A stretch of 64,000 nucleotides of DNA from Amycolatopsis sp. FBCC-B4732 (GTDB taxonomy: Bacteria; Actinomycetota; Actinomycetes; Mycobacteriales; Pseudonocardiaceae), in assembly GCF_023008405.1 (NCBI RefSeq), contig NZ_CP095376.1, positions 3,868,001 through 3,932,000 on the forward strand. Direction: 5' to 3'. Positions 1-7,486 of the stretch are shown here, one piece after another. The position numbers were made by a program, and so were the translations under genes. Under the pieces are notes generated by a model. The model was not told the DNA's origin and searched no databases. It saw only the letters and a program-made list of their open reading frames with translations. Position 1 is the first letter of the stretch. Each line of letters opens with the position of its first letter.

Positions 1-2
1 AG

Positions 3-866
3 CAGCGCCGCGAAGCTGCGAAGCGCAAGCTCGAGAGGCAGCTCGAGCGCCGATTGGAGCAGCAGAAGCGACGCAGGAGGATCGGCGCCGGTGTAGTCGG
101 CGTGGCGGTCCTCGTCGTCGCGGGCGTGGTGGTGTGGATCGTGAGCGCGAACGGCGGTGACAGCACCGACACGGCCGCGTCGTCGTCCTCGGCCACCCCG
201 CCGCCGACCGAAGTCCAGATCCCGACGCAGCGCACCGCGCTGCCGAAGCGGGCCACGGCGCTGCCGAACCCGACGACGTGCGACTTCAAGGCCGACACGA
301 CGGGCAGCAAGGCGCCGAAGAAGGTGAACACGCCCGACGGCAAGAACGTCCCGTCGACCGGCACGGTCAACGTGACGCTCAAGAGCACCGCGGGCGACAT
401 CCCGCTGACGCTCGACCGGGCGCTCGCGCCCTGCGCCGTGCAGAGCTTCATCAGCCTCGCGAAGCAGAACTTCTACAACGACACCATGTGCCACCGGCTC
501 GGCACCGAGGGCCTGCAGATGCTGCAGTGCGGTGACCCGTCGGCCACCGGCGACCCGACGACCGACGGTCAGGGCGGCCCGGGCTACACGATGCCGGACG
601 AGGCGTTCCCGGAGATCAAGTACGGCCGCGGCATCCTCGCCATGGCGAAGACGTCCGCCCCGAACTCCGGTGGCAGCCAGTTCTTCATGGTCTACGGCAA
701 CGCCGAGGGCCTCCCGGCGGACTACTCGGTGTTCGGCAGCATCAGCGACGAGGGCCTGAAGGTGCTCGATGCGGTCGCCAAGGCGGGCATCGCGAACCCG
801 AACCCGCAGGACGGCACCGGAGCGCCGACCAAGCAGGTCAAGTTCACGGGCGTCACCGTCGCGTAG
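3..866 (+). CDS. Membrane-anchored cyclophilin-type peptidyl-prolyl isomerase, 5' end cut by window edge
   Basis: This gene encodes a peptidyl-prolyl cis-trans isomerase of the cyclophilin type that would act outside the membrane as a folding helper. The reading frame is open from base 3, encoding a basic QRREAAKRKLERQ-type helix, so the TTG at base 54 is not the likely start and the true start lies before the window. A hydrophobic anchor (GVVGVAVLVVAGVVVWIV) follows the basic stretch, then a Ser/Thr/Pro linker. The cyclophilin domain shows CHRLG with the catalytic Arg and the SGGSQFFMVYG motif. In mycobacteria the equivalent ppi gene sits beside relA; here about 8 kb separates them. The stop overlaps the next gene's GTG by one base. 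Confidence 0.9.
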   Translation, partial: QRREAAKRKLERQLERRLEQQKRRRRIGAGVVGVAVLVVAGVVVWIVSANGGDSTDTAASSSSATPPPTEVQIPTQRTALPKRATALPNPTTCDFKADTTGSKAPKKVNTPDGKNVPSTGTVNVTLKSTAGDIPLTLDRALAPCAVQSFISLAKQNFYNDTMCHRLGTEGLQMLQCGDPSATGDPTTDGQGGPGYTMPDEAFPEIKYGRGILAMAKTSAPNSGGSQFFMVYGNAEGLPADYSVFGSISDEGLKVLDAVAKAGIANPNPQDGTGAPTKQVKFTGVTVA

Positions 867-1609
867 TGCCGCCCCGCTACGAGCTGAACGGGGATCCGCT
901 CGGCCCGGACGCCGCGCTCGCGGGAATGGTCTCCTACGGCCACTTCACCGCGATGCAGGTCCGGGACGGGCGGGTCCGCGGGCTCGCGTTCCACCTCGAA
1001 CGGCTCGCGACGAGCACCCGGCTGCTGTTCGGCACCGACCTCGACGTCGAATTGGTGCGCTCCTACGTCCGGCAGGCGATCGACGGCGAACCGGCGCTTT
1101 CGGTGCGGGTCCCTGGTGCTGACGCGCTCGTTCGACGAGCCGATGCGGCCGGAGATCCTCGTCCGGACACTCCCGCCGCACCCGCCGGGCGCACTGGCCG
1201 GGTTCGACGACGCGTTGTTCGTCGACCACGCCGGCCGGATCAGCGAAGCGTCGATCTGGAACACCGGATTGCTCCACGGCGACGCTGAGACGACCGCGGC
1301 TTCGCCGCGGGCCGGGGGCTCCGCCACCCGGAACCCCCGAAGGATGGTGTCGTGTGGCCGGAGGCCGCCGTGCTGCCCGGGATCACGATGCCGGTGCAGA
1401 AGGAGTCCCTGCGGCGCCTCGGCGTACCGCAGGAAACGCGTGAAGTCCGGCCGGCCGGCCTCCGCGACTTCGACGCGATGTTCGTGACGAACTCCGAAAC
1501 GCCCGGCCGCCCGGTCGCCGCCGTGGACGACCTCGTCCTGCCGCCGGCGGACCGCGCGGTGGCGTTGCTCGCGCGGGCCTGCGAAACCGTTCCCTGGGAC
1601 GAGATCTGA
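866..1609 (+). pseudogene. Decayed class IV aminotransferase family gene (two frame disruptions)
   Basis: The fragments match the PLP fold-type IV aminotransferase / aminodeoxychorismate lyase-like family (inferred from sequence patterns, no search run). The N-terminal piece (YGHFTAMQVRDGRVRG, then HLERL) is in one frame. The middle piece (TRSFDEPMRPEIL to ISEASIWNTGLLHGD) is in another frame after what looks like one extra C in CCC at 1111-1113. The C-terminal piece (VVWPEAAVLPGIT to ETVPWDEI) returns to the first frame after a 62-bp insertion that follows the HGD codons near 1283. The insertion plus the extra base is 63 bp, so the two disruptions cancel downstream, but the middle stays shifted and a stop occurs at 1286. 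The gene begins on the last base of the upstream isomerase stop. Confidence 0.8.
1284..1342. repeat. GC-rich double-hairpin insertion inside the aminotransferase gene
   Basis: This stretch interrupts the conserved HGD-GVVWPEAA protein segment. It holds two neighbouring inverted repeats: CCGCGG at 1294-1299 with CCGCGG at 1305-1310 around a CTTCG loop, and CGGGGG at 1313-1318 with CCCCCG at 1334-1339. It resembles the short GC palindromes (GGGGGCTCCGCCCCC type) scattered between genes in actinomycetes. No open frame or transposase is present. Confidence 0.6.
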
Positions 1610-1682
1610 ACCACGGCCGCACCGGCCCCGTGTAGGGGGCAACACCGGAACCCGCCGGGGTCGCCGGGGAGAGGTGCCGACC

Positions 1683-2483
1683 ATGGCCGAAAACCGGGCT
1701 CCCGCGGTGCGCCGAGTCCTCGGGCGGGCCGGGCAAGCCGGTGCCGCCGGTGTCCTCTTCGCGGTGCTCGCCGGGGGTCCGGCCCTCGCGCAGGCCGCAC
1801 CGGACCCGCCGTCGGTCAAGTACTACATCGTGCCGCACGCCGACAACCCGGACGACATCACGCTGTTCAGGATCGCCGAACGCGCGCTCGGCGACGGGAA
1901 CCGCTTTCCCGAGATCTTCCGGCTGAACCAGGGCCGGCCGCGGCCGGACGGCTCGCCGTTCACCGACGCCACCCGGATCGAACCGGGCCAGGTGCTCCAG
2001 CTGCCCGAGGACGCCCGGGACCCGGCCGTCCGGTTCGGCCCGTTGCCGGCCGCGCCACCCGTGCCCGTTCCCCCGCCGGTGGCGGCCCCGGAGCCGTCCG
2101 GGCTCGGGGTCGGGCTGGCGTCGGCCGTCAGCGGTTCCGGCGGCCTGCTGACCGGCCTGATCGCCGGGCTCTGGTGGCGACGGCGCCCGCAGCTCGTGCC
2201 GCCCCCGCCGTTCGAACCGCCCGAGCCACCCGATCCGCTCGGACCCGAGACCGGCGACGACTGCAGTGGCTCGCTCAGCGGCACGCTGCCGATCCCGGTC
2301 GTGCCGGCGGTGCTGCGGCCGGAGCCGAGCACGGCCGAACACGCGATCATCGTGCTCGACACCGCCGACACGCAGGTGATCGCCGCGGTCCGGCCGGGTT
2401 CACGGTTCCACTTCAAGCTGGGCGGGCCGCCCGATTTCGCCGACGGCTCGACGGTGCTCGTCGTCGACGACGACGGGCGGTGA
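1683..2483 (+). CDS. Secreted LysM-like protein with proline-rich linker and one membrane segment
   Basis: No precise family is recognised. The protein is about 266 aa. An N-terminal signal-like segment ends near ALAQAAPDPP. A stretch of about 60 residues follows (YYIVPHADNPDDITLFRIAERALGDG, then FRLNQG and IEPGQVLQLP) that reads like a LysM peptidoglycan-binding repeat. After a proline-rich linker comes a glycine-rich hydrophobic segment (VGLASAVSGSGGLLTGLIAGLWWRRR) and a roughly 100-residue C-terminal part with many Pro and acidic residues. ATG 1683 is preferred because GGGAGAGG lies eight bases upstream; a GTG at 1674 is also in frame. A cell-envelope role is inferred. Confidence 0.7.
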   Translation: MAENRAPAVRRVLGRAGQAGAAGVLFAVLAGGPALAQAAPDPPSVKYYIVPHADNPDDITLFRIAERALGDGNRFPEIFRLNQGRPRPDGSPFTDATRIEPGQVLQLPEDARDPAVRFGPLPAAPPVPVPPPVAAPEPSGLGVGLASAVSGSGGLLTGLIAGLWWRRRPQLVPPPPFEPPEPPDPLGPETGDDCSGSLSGTLPIPVVPAVLRPEPSTAEHAIIVLDTADTQVIAAVRPGSRFHFKLGGPPDFADGSTVLVVDDDGR

Positions 2484-2557
2484 CCGGCCCTGCGCTGAAC
2501 GGCTCAACCGGCCCCGGAACCCTGGCCTCGGCCCGCCGGGGCCGCAATAGTCGAACG

Positions 2558-3121
2558 ATGACCTCGGATCCGTTCGGGACCCTGCGCAAGGCGCTGTGGA
2601 TCGGTGGCGCCCCGTGGACCGGGAAGTCCACGGTCGCGCGCCTGCTGGCCGACCGCCACGGGCTGACCACCTACCACCACGACCACCGCGCGCGCCCCGC
2701 CACCGCGCCGGGGGACGACGTCCCGGCCGGCGAGCAGCTGACTGCCGTGCTGGCGGAGTTCGAGCAGCGGTTCCAGCGGGCGCTGGACGAGCTGCGCGCG
2801 TGGGAGTCCCCGCGCCCGATCGTCGCCGAGGGCTGGGGCCTGCACCCGGAACTGGTGGCCCCGCTGGTGGATTCGCCGCGCCGGATGGTGGTGCTGGTGC
2901 CGACCGAGCTGTTCCGCCAGCACCAGCTGCGCCACCGGCCGGACGAGCCCACGATCCCGGAGCAGCGCAGCCGCCTGACGCGCGACCGGATGCTGGCCGC
3001 GCAGGCGGTCCGCTCGGCGCGGGCGTGGGGCATCCGGGTCATCGAGATCGACGGCAGGCTCGACCCGGCCGGGGTCACCGACGTCGTCGCCGAGCACTTC
3101 CGCGAGTACCTGGACGCGTGA
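2558..3121 (+). CDS. P-loop ATP/GTP-binding protein, putative small-molecule kinase
   Basis: This 187-aa protein begins with a strand followed by GAPWTGKST at about residues 17-25, a Walker A loop of the kind found in small kinases and adenylate-kinase-like proteins. Further on it has VAEGWGLHPELV and RRMVVLVPT, consistent with a Walker B-like strand and lid segment, and basic residues in the HQLRHRP region. The substrate cannot be named. ATG 2558 is chosen because the open frame upstream shows no homology-like sequence and belongs to another gene's shadow. It is convergent with the enoyl-CoA hydratase gene, with a 22-bp gap. Confidence 0.75.
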   Translation: MTSDPFGTLRKALWIGGAPWTGKSTVARLLADRHGLTTYHHDHRARPATAPGDDVPAGEQLTAVLAEFEQRFQRALDELRAWESPRPIVAEGWGLHPELVAPLVDSPRRMVVLVPTELFRQHQLRHRPDEPTIPEQRSRLTRDRMLAAQAVRSARAWGIRVIEIDGRLDPAGVTDVVAEHFREYLDA

Positions 3122-3143
3122 CTTCCCTTGTGGCGACGGGACG

Positions 3144-3923
3144 TCAGCGGTAGGTGAAGCGCGGCGGGCGCCGCTCGAGGAACGCGGCGACGCCCTCCGC
3201 GTAGTCCTCGCCGTGCAGGGCTTCGGAGCGGATCTCCTCGACCTCCGCGTCCGGGGTCTCCTGGCCGGCGACGATCTTCTCGATGATCCGGTTCATCCCG
3301 CGGATCGACGCCTGCGAACGCGAGCACAGCGTCGCGGCGAACTCCGCCGTCGACGCTTCCAGCGATTCGGCCGGGAAGACGTCGTTGAGCAGGCCGATCT
3401 CGCGGGCACGGGCGGCGGTGATCAGCTCGCCGGAGAGCAGGAAGTACTTGGCGTTTGCCGGGCCGACCAGCGACACGAGCTGACGCGTGGAATCGAAGTG
3501 GTAGACGATGCCGAGCTTCGCCGGGGTGATGCCGAACCGGGAACCTTCGGCGGCGAAGCGGAAATCGCAGGCGACCGAGACCTGGCAGCCGCCGCCGATG
3601 CAGTTGCCCTGGACCATCGCCACCGACGGCTTGCGCATCGAGGTCAGCGCCGCCACCGCGCCCTCGACCGCCTTGTCGTAGCTCGCCGCGCCTTCCGCCG
3701 TGGTGCGCAGCTCGCCGAACTCGCTGATGTCGGCGCCCGCGGAGAAGTGCTTGCCCGCGCCCGCGATCAGCAGCACCTTCAGCGCCGGGTCGGCCTCGAC
3801 CTCGGCCACCACGTCCGGGATGGCCGACCACATGCCGTAGGTGATCGCGTTCATCTTCTCCGGCCGGGTCAGCGTGAGCCGGGCGACTTCGCCGTCGCGC
3901 GTCAGGTCGAATCCGTCGGTCAT
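3144..3923 (-). CDS. Enoyl-CoA hydratase/isomerase family protein
   Basis: This 259-aa crotonase-fold protein would act on acyl-CoA substrates in the cytoplasm. The family landmarks are visible: LTLTRPEKMNAI near the N-terminus, the oxyanion-hole segment GKHFSAGADISEF, and the second oxyanion segment QGNCIGGGCQVSVACDFRFA. The helix carrying the first catalytic Glu in true hydratases reads KLGIVYHFDSTRQL, so substrate and reaction are uncertain; many family members are isomerases or act in degradation pathways. ATG 3923 is chosen; a GTG at 3932 would add three residues. It is divergent from the alpha/beta hydrolase gene, with 73 bp between the starts. Confidence 0.85.
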   Translation of the reverse strand: MTDGFDLTRDGEVARLTLTRPEKMNAITYGMWSAIPDVVAEVEADPALKVLLIAGAGKHFSAGADISEFGELRTTAEGAASYDKAVEGAVAALTSMRKPSVAMVQGNCIGGGCQVSVACDFRFAAEGSRFGITPAKLGIVYHFDSTRQLVSLVGPANAKYFLLSGELITAARAREIGLLNDVFPAESLEASTAEFAATLCSRSQASIRGMNRIIEKIVAGQETPDAEVEEIRSEALHGEDYAEGVAAFLERRPPRFTYR

Positions 3924-3996
3924 GCACCGCACCCTAACCGCTCGCCCTCAGCGAAACCTGCGGTGTGTGACGTGGTCGTGCCGCTAGCTTGGGGCC

Positions 3997-4848
3997 ATGG
4001 CGATGATCGAGGTGGGCGGGACGACGTTCGGCTACGACGAAGCCGGTGAGGGGCCCGCGGTCGTGCTGCTGCACGCCGCGATCGGCGACCGCCGGATGTG
4101 GAACGCCCAGTTCACCGCGCTCGGCGCCACGCACCGGGTGATCCGCTACGACCGCCGCGGCTTCGGCGAAACCGCCGACGGCCCCGGCGAGTTCGCCCAC
4201 TTCGAGGACCTGCTGGCCCTGCTCGATGCCCGGGGGATCGAGCAGGCCGCGCTCGTCGGGGCGTCCATGGGCGGGGCGTGCGCGCTGGACGCCGCCCTCG
4301 CCGCACCGGAGCGGATCACCCGGGTCGCCCTGCTCGGCTCCGGCCTCACCGGGCACCCGTGGCCGGACCACATGCAGGCGGACATCGCGCGCCTGACCGC
4401 CGAGATCCTCCCGGCCGACCGGCTCGCCCGCTACCACGCCCGCGAAGGCGACGTCGACCCGGCGGACGTCCGGGCGATGGCCGACGCCAACATCGACTAC
4501 CTGGTCGCGGGTCCGGAGCGGGACGTGTCGGTGCTGCCGGCCGAAATGGTGGCGCTGGTGCGGGAAATGTGCGAGCAGGTCTACCGCCACGACTGGACGG
4601 CTCCACAGTGGACGGAGCGGATCCCGGACACCCGGCACCGGCTGGCCGAGATCACCACCCCGGCGCTGGTCGTGATCGGGACGTCCGACGCGCCCGGCCT
4701 GGTCGAGCTTTCCGCGTACCTGGCGGAGTCGCTGCCGGACGCGAAATTGGTCGAGCTCGCCGACACCGGCCACCTGCCGTCGATGGAACGCCCCGACGAG
4801 GTCACCGCGCTGCTGCGGGAATTCCTTGGAGGACAGCCGCTCAGGTGA
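3997..4848 (+). CDS. Alpha/beta-fold hydrolase
   Basis: This 283-aa cytoplasmic hydrolase of the 3-oxoadipate enol-lactonase/haloperoxidase-like group has no assignable substrate. The nucleophile elbow VGASMGG places the Ser at about residue 90, the acid is probably Asp231 in IGTSDAPG, and the His is about residue 259 in DTGHLPSMERP. The oxyanion region reads LLHAAIGD. Its 3' end overlaps the end of the convergent downstream gene by 8 bp, so the two transcripts must overlap. Confidence 0.85.
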   Translation: MAMIEVGGTTFGYDEAGEGPAVVLLHAAIGDRRMWNAQFTALGATHRVIRYDRRGFGETADGPGEFAHFEDLLALLDARGIEQAALVGASMGGACALDAALAAPERITRVALLGSGLTGHPWPDHMQADIARLTAEILPADRLARYHAREGDVDPADVRAMADANIDYLVAGPERDVSVLPAEMVALVREMCEQVYRHDWTAPQWTERIPDTRHRLAEITTPALVVIGTSDAPGLVELSAYLAESLPDAKLVELADTGHLPSMERPDEVTALLREFLGGQPLR

Positions 4849-5182
4849 AGATCTTCTGCACCTGGTCGGAAATCTTGGCCACCAGCTCCGAGAACTGCAC
4901 GAGCCCGCCCAGCAGGCCCTTGACCTTCTCCCACCGGCTGCGCACCACCGCAGGCTCCGCGGCTTCCCCGGCGCGCAGGTCGCTCGCCAGGTCGGCCAGC
5001 GTGTCCTCCACGACCTCCTGCTTGGCCAGCTCCTTGCCGCGCACCTCGGCCGTGAGGCGCTCGACGAGCTCCAGCAGCGACGAGACCGCGGACTCTCCCC
5101 CGCCGCCGTCGATTCCGGTCTGGCTGATGTCGCCCGAGTTGTCGCCGCCGATGCTGACCTTGTTCGAAATGCGGTGTCCCAT
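4841..5182 (-). CDS. Small protein with N-terminal GDN/QTG motif, second gene of a two-gene module
   Basis: No family is recognised. The 113-aa protein starts with MGHRISNK and then VSIGGDNSGDISQTG at residues 9-23. After a glycine run it has a helical, charged region (SSLLELVERLTAEVRGKELAKQ) likely to form a coiled coil, and a C-terminal amphipathic helix ending VAKISDQVQKIFT. Its ATG shares a base with the TGA of the upstream membrane gene, so translation is almost certainly coupled. The same GDN-x(3)-I-x-QTG pattern closes the upstream protein, which suggests the two partners bind each other through this segment. That idea is inference. Confidence 0.75.
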   Translation of the reverse strand: MGHRISNKVSIGGDNSGDISQTGIDGGGGESAVSSLLELVERLTAEVRGKELAKQEVVEDTLADLASDLRAGEAAEPAVVRSRWEKVKGLLGGLVQFSELVAKISDQVQKIFT

Positions 5183-6840
5183 CAGACCTCCGTCCTGGCC
5201 GTCCGGCCGGGCTTGCCGGGCAGCAGCCGGCTGCCCGTCCCGGTCTGGGTGATCGGGGCGCGGTTGTCGCCCGCGATGGTGATGTCGTTGTTGATCACGA
5301 CCGCCGCCTGCTCGTCGAACTTCGCCGTCGAGAACCCGGCGTCCCCGAGGAGCTTGCCGATGGCCGGCAGGAGCCGGCTTTCGATGATCTTTTCGTAGCG
5401 TTCGATGTCGACGAGCTGGAAGTAGTCGGTGAACCTGTTCACCGACCCCAGTTCGCGCAGCGTGCTCGCGGTGCCGTAGCGGTCCGGGTCGAGGACGCCG
5501 GGCTCGCGGCCGGGCTGCCGGATCCAGGACGCCACGTTCGCGACCCGGCCGGGCAGGGTCGCCGGCATCTCCAGCCACGCCAGCAGTCCCTGGCCGAACG
5601 GGCGCAGCGAGTCCGGCCGCATCTTGTCCACCGCCCGGTACTCGGCCTTGACCGGCGGCAGCATGAACGGCGTCCACTCGACGTACAGCGTCGTGTCGGC
5701 CACCGCGACGTGCAGGAACGTCGTCAGCACCAGCTCCCGGTCCCAGGTCTCGACCTGAAAGCAGAGGTAGTAGCGCGCCCATTCCTTCGGCTCGGTCCGG
5801 AGCTGCTCGACGTGCGCCTCGGGCAGCCGCGTGAGCGGCGGGTGCTCGACGTCCGGCAGGTACGCCGCGGCTTCCGGCTCGTCCAGGTGGTCGACGAGTT
5901 CCGCGGCCGGGGTGAACACCGCTTCGGTCACGGTCAGCCCGGCCAGCCGGCGGTCCGGTGACAGCGCGCTCGAGTTGCGGAGGTTCCCGATCGCCGCGCG
6001 GATCCCTGCGTACATCGCTTCGGTGGTCAGCTCCGGCCGGTTTTCCGGGGCGTCTTCGCCGTCTTCGACCCGCTCCAGCGGGATCGCCATGGACCAGGCC
6101 GCACGCCGGAACCCCGCGCCCACGAAGGGGTTGTAGCCGCGGTACACCACCAGGGGAGCGCCGGGCGTGCCCGCGAGCTCGTCGTCCCGCCGGTAGCGGC
6201 CGAGCTGTTCGCGGAAGTCTTCGGTGAACGCCCCGGTGAGGGTGCCGGTGTCGGGCGCCGGTGGGGCGAGGCGCCGGAAGCGGCTCGTCAGCAGGTTCCA
6301 CAGCGACCACCGCTCGATCGTCACCACCACGAGCACCACCACGGCGAGCACGATGCCGACGACCAGCCGGGCGGTGCTGCCGCCCGAGGTCTCTTCGTAG
6401 TAGTCGTCGTACCGCGCGGCGTACCGGCTGCGGTCGTCCTCGAAGAGCGCGCTCCCGTAGGTCACCGCCAGCCACACGACCACGATGGAGAGGCCGATCA
6501 AGACGAGCGTCTTCGGGTTGAAGGTGCGCTGCGTGACGTAGGCGGTCTTGCCCGCCCGCGCGGCGACGAGCAGGACCGACAGCACGATCCAGCCGTACAG
6601 CACCACGTTGTCCCACGACAGCGCGAGCACGACCGCCATGAGCAGCACCAGGATCAAGTCGTAGTTCTTGCGGCGCACCCGGGCTCGCACGGCTTCGGTG
6701 AGCACGCGGCCGGCGTCGATCCCCGGCGTCGCCGGGACCGGCCGGGTGGGCTCGACGAGGAATTCCTTGATCGCCCGCGTGCTGTAGCCGGGGTCGAGGT
6801 AGGACGCCGCGCACAGGTACCGCGTGGTGTCGTCGGACAT
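5182..6840 (-). CDS. Four-span membrane protein with large soluble domain and C-terminal GDN/QTG motif
   Basis: No family is recognised. The 552-aa product has hydrophobic segments at about residues 61-75, 79-95, 111-129 and 158-176, then a cytoplasmic-looking soluble domain of about 370 residues. It ends with ITIAGDNRAPITQTG at about 520-534 and a basic tail. ATG 6840 (MSDDTTRYLCAASYLDPG) is chosen because GGGAGGGG lies just upstream; the longer frame begins with unlikely coding sequence. Downstream is the coupled 113-aa gene carrying the same motif. Similar G-D-N beta-strand motifs occur in proteins with conflict-type effector modules (remembered pattern), so a membrane-linked sensor or effector is conceivable but unproven. 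Confidence 0.8.
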   Translation of the reverse strand: MSDDTTRYLCAASYLDPGYSTRAIKEFLVEPTRPVPATPGIDAGRVLTEAVRARVRRKNYDLILVLLMAVVLALSWDNVVLYGWIVLSVLLVAARAGKTAYVTQRTFNPKTLVLIGLSIVVVWLAVTYGSALFEDDRSRYAARYDDYYEETSGGSTARLVVGIVLAVVVLVVVTIERWSLWNLLTSRFRRLAPPAPDTGTLTGAFTEDFREQLGRYRRDDELAGTPGAPLVVYRGYNPFVGAGFRRAAWSMAIPLERVEDGEDAPENRPELTTEAMYAGIRAAIGNLRNSSALSPDRRLAGLTVTEAVFTPAAELVDHLDEPEAAAYLPDVEHPPLTRLPEAHVEQLRTEPKEWARYYLCFQVETWDRELVLTTFLHVAVADTTLYVEWTPFMLPPVKAEYRAVDKMRPDSLRPFGQGLLAWLEMPATLPGRVANVASWIRQPGREPGVLDPDRYGTASTLRELGSVNRFTDYFQLVDIERYEKIIESRLLPAIGKLLGDAGFSTAKFDEQAAVVINNDITIAGDNRAPITQTGTGSRLLPGKPGRTARTEV

Positions 6841-6947
6841 GCTGCCCCTCCCGGCACAACCGCACATTTCGGACCGCCTGCAATTTGCCGACCGTAGCAT
6901 GCGGGTGTGGTTTCCGGGGAGGGCATTTACACCGTGGTCGCGCGGTT

Positions 6948-6975
6948 CCGGGAATCGTCGAATGACAATTCCCGG
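6948..6975 (-). terminator. Hairpin downstream of the MarR gene
   Basis: CCGGGAAT at 6948-6955 pairs perfectly with ATTCCCGG at 6968-6975 around a 12-base loop, 23 bp after the MarR stop. There is no T-run, so it is only a probable terminator or RNA 3'-end structure. Confidence 0.4.
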
Positions 6976-6997
6976 ACACGTGCCTGCGGCAATTGCG

Positions 6998-7435
6998 CTA
7001 ACCGCGTTCGGCGCGCTCGATCAGCTGCTCGGCCCACTCCCGGATGGCCATTGCCTGCCCGGGGCTGAGCTGGTCGAGGACGAGCCGGCGGACGTTGCCA
7101 CCGTGCGCACGGGTGGCGCGTTCGGCCGTGCGGCGGCCTTCGGCGGTCAGCTCGACGCCGGTGCGGCGGCCGGTCGCGCCATCCTCGATCCGCGCCACGA
7201 GCCCGCGGTTCTCCATGCGTGTCAACAGGTGCGAGACGCGGCTCTTCTCCCAGTCGAGCGCGTCGGCGAGCTCGCCGACGCGCATCGGGCGGCCCAGCGT
7301 CATCAGCACGCTGAACTCGGCCTTCGAGATGCCGCAGTCGCGCTGCAGCCCCTGGTCGAGTTCGCGGACGAGCACGCGCTGGGCCCGCATCCAGGTGTCC
7401 CAGAACGCCCAGTCCGCCGCACTCATGCCCGCCAT
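6998..7435 (-). CDS. MarR family transcriptional regulator
   Basis: This 145-aa winged-helix regulator shows the MarR pattern: an N-terminal dimer helix (FWDTWMRAQRVLVRELDQGL), the HTH region (GISKAEFSVLMTL, then VGELADALDWEKSRVSHLLTRMENRGLVAR), the wing (GATGRRTGVELTAEGRR) and a C-terminal dimer helix. The start is ATG 7435, with an internal ATG at 7426 as an alternative. The gene diverges from an amidohydrolase gene, and the 51-bp gap holds a perfect palindrome. The likely job is autorepression and ligand-sensitive control of that enzyme, as is usual for divergent MarR pairs. Confidence 0.88.
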   Translation of the reverse strand: MAGMSAADWAFWDTWMRAQRVLVRELDQGLQRDCGISKAEFSVLMTLGRPMRVGELADALDWEKSRVSHLLTRMENRGLVARIEDGATGRRTGVELTAEGRRTAERATRAHGGNVRRLVLDQLSPGQAMAIREWAEQLIERAERG

Positions 7436-7451
7436 GCCGTCAGTCTACGCT

Positions 7452-7471
7452 AGAGTTGACACGTCAACTCT
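7452..7471. promoter_or_regulatory. Perfect palindromic MarR-type operator
   Basis: The 20-bp AGAGTTGACACGTCAACTCT has perfect 8-bp arms (AGAGTTGA / TCAACTCT). It sits 16 bp from each of the divergent starts and includes TTGACA, which resembles a -35 element. MarR dimers typically bind such 16-20 bp palindromes; binding here is inferred from position. Confidence 0.7.
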
Positions 7472-7486
7472 TGGGGAAGGACACCG

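Noticed and set aside
4841..6979. A 712-codon frame that would fuse the two genes of the membrane module
   Set aside because: Most of it is an out-of-frame shadow of the 552-aa gene; only its last 113 codons are real coding sequence.
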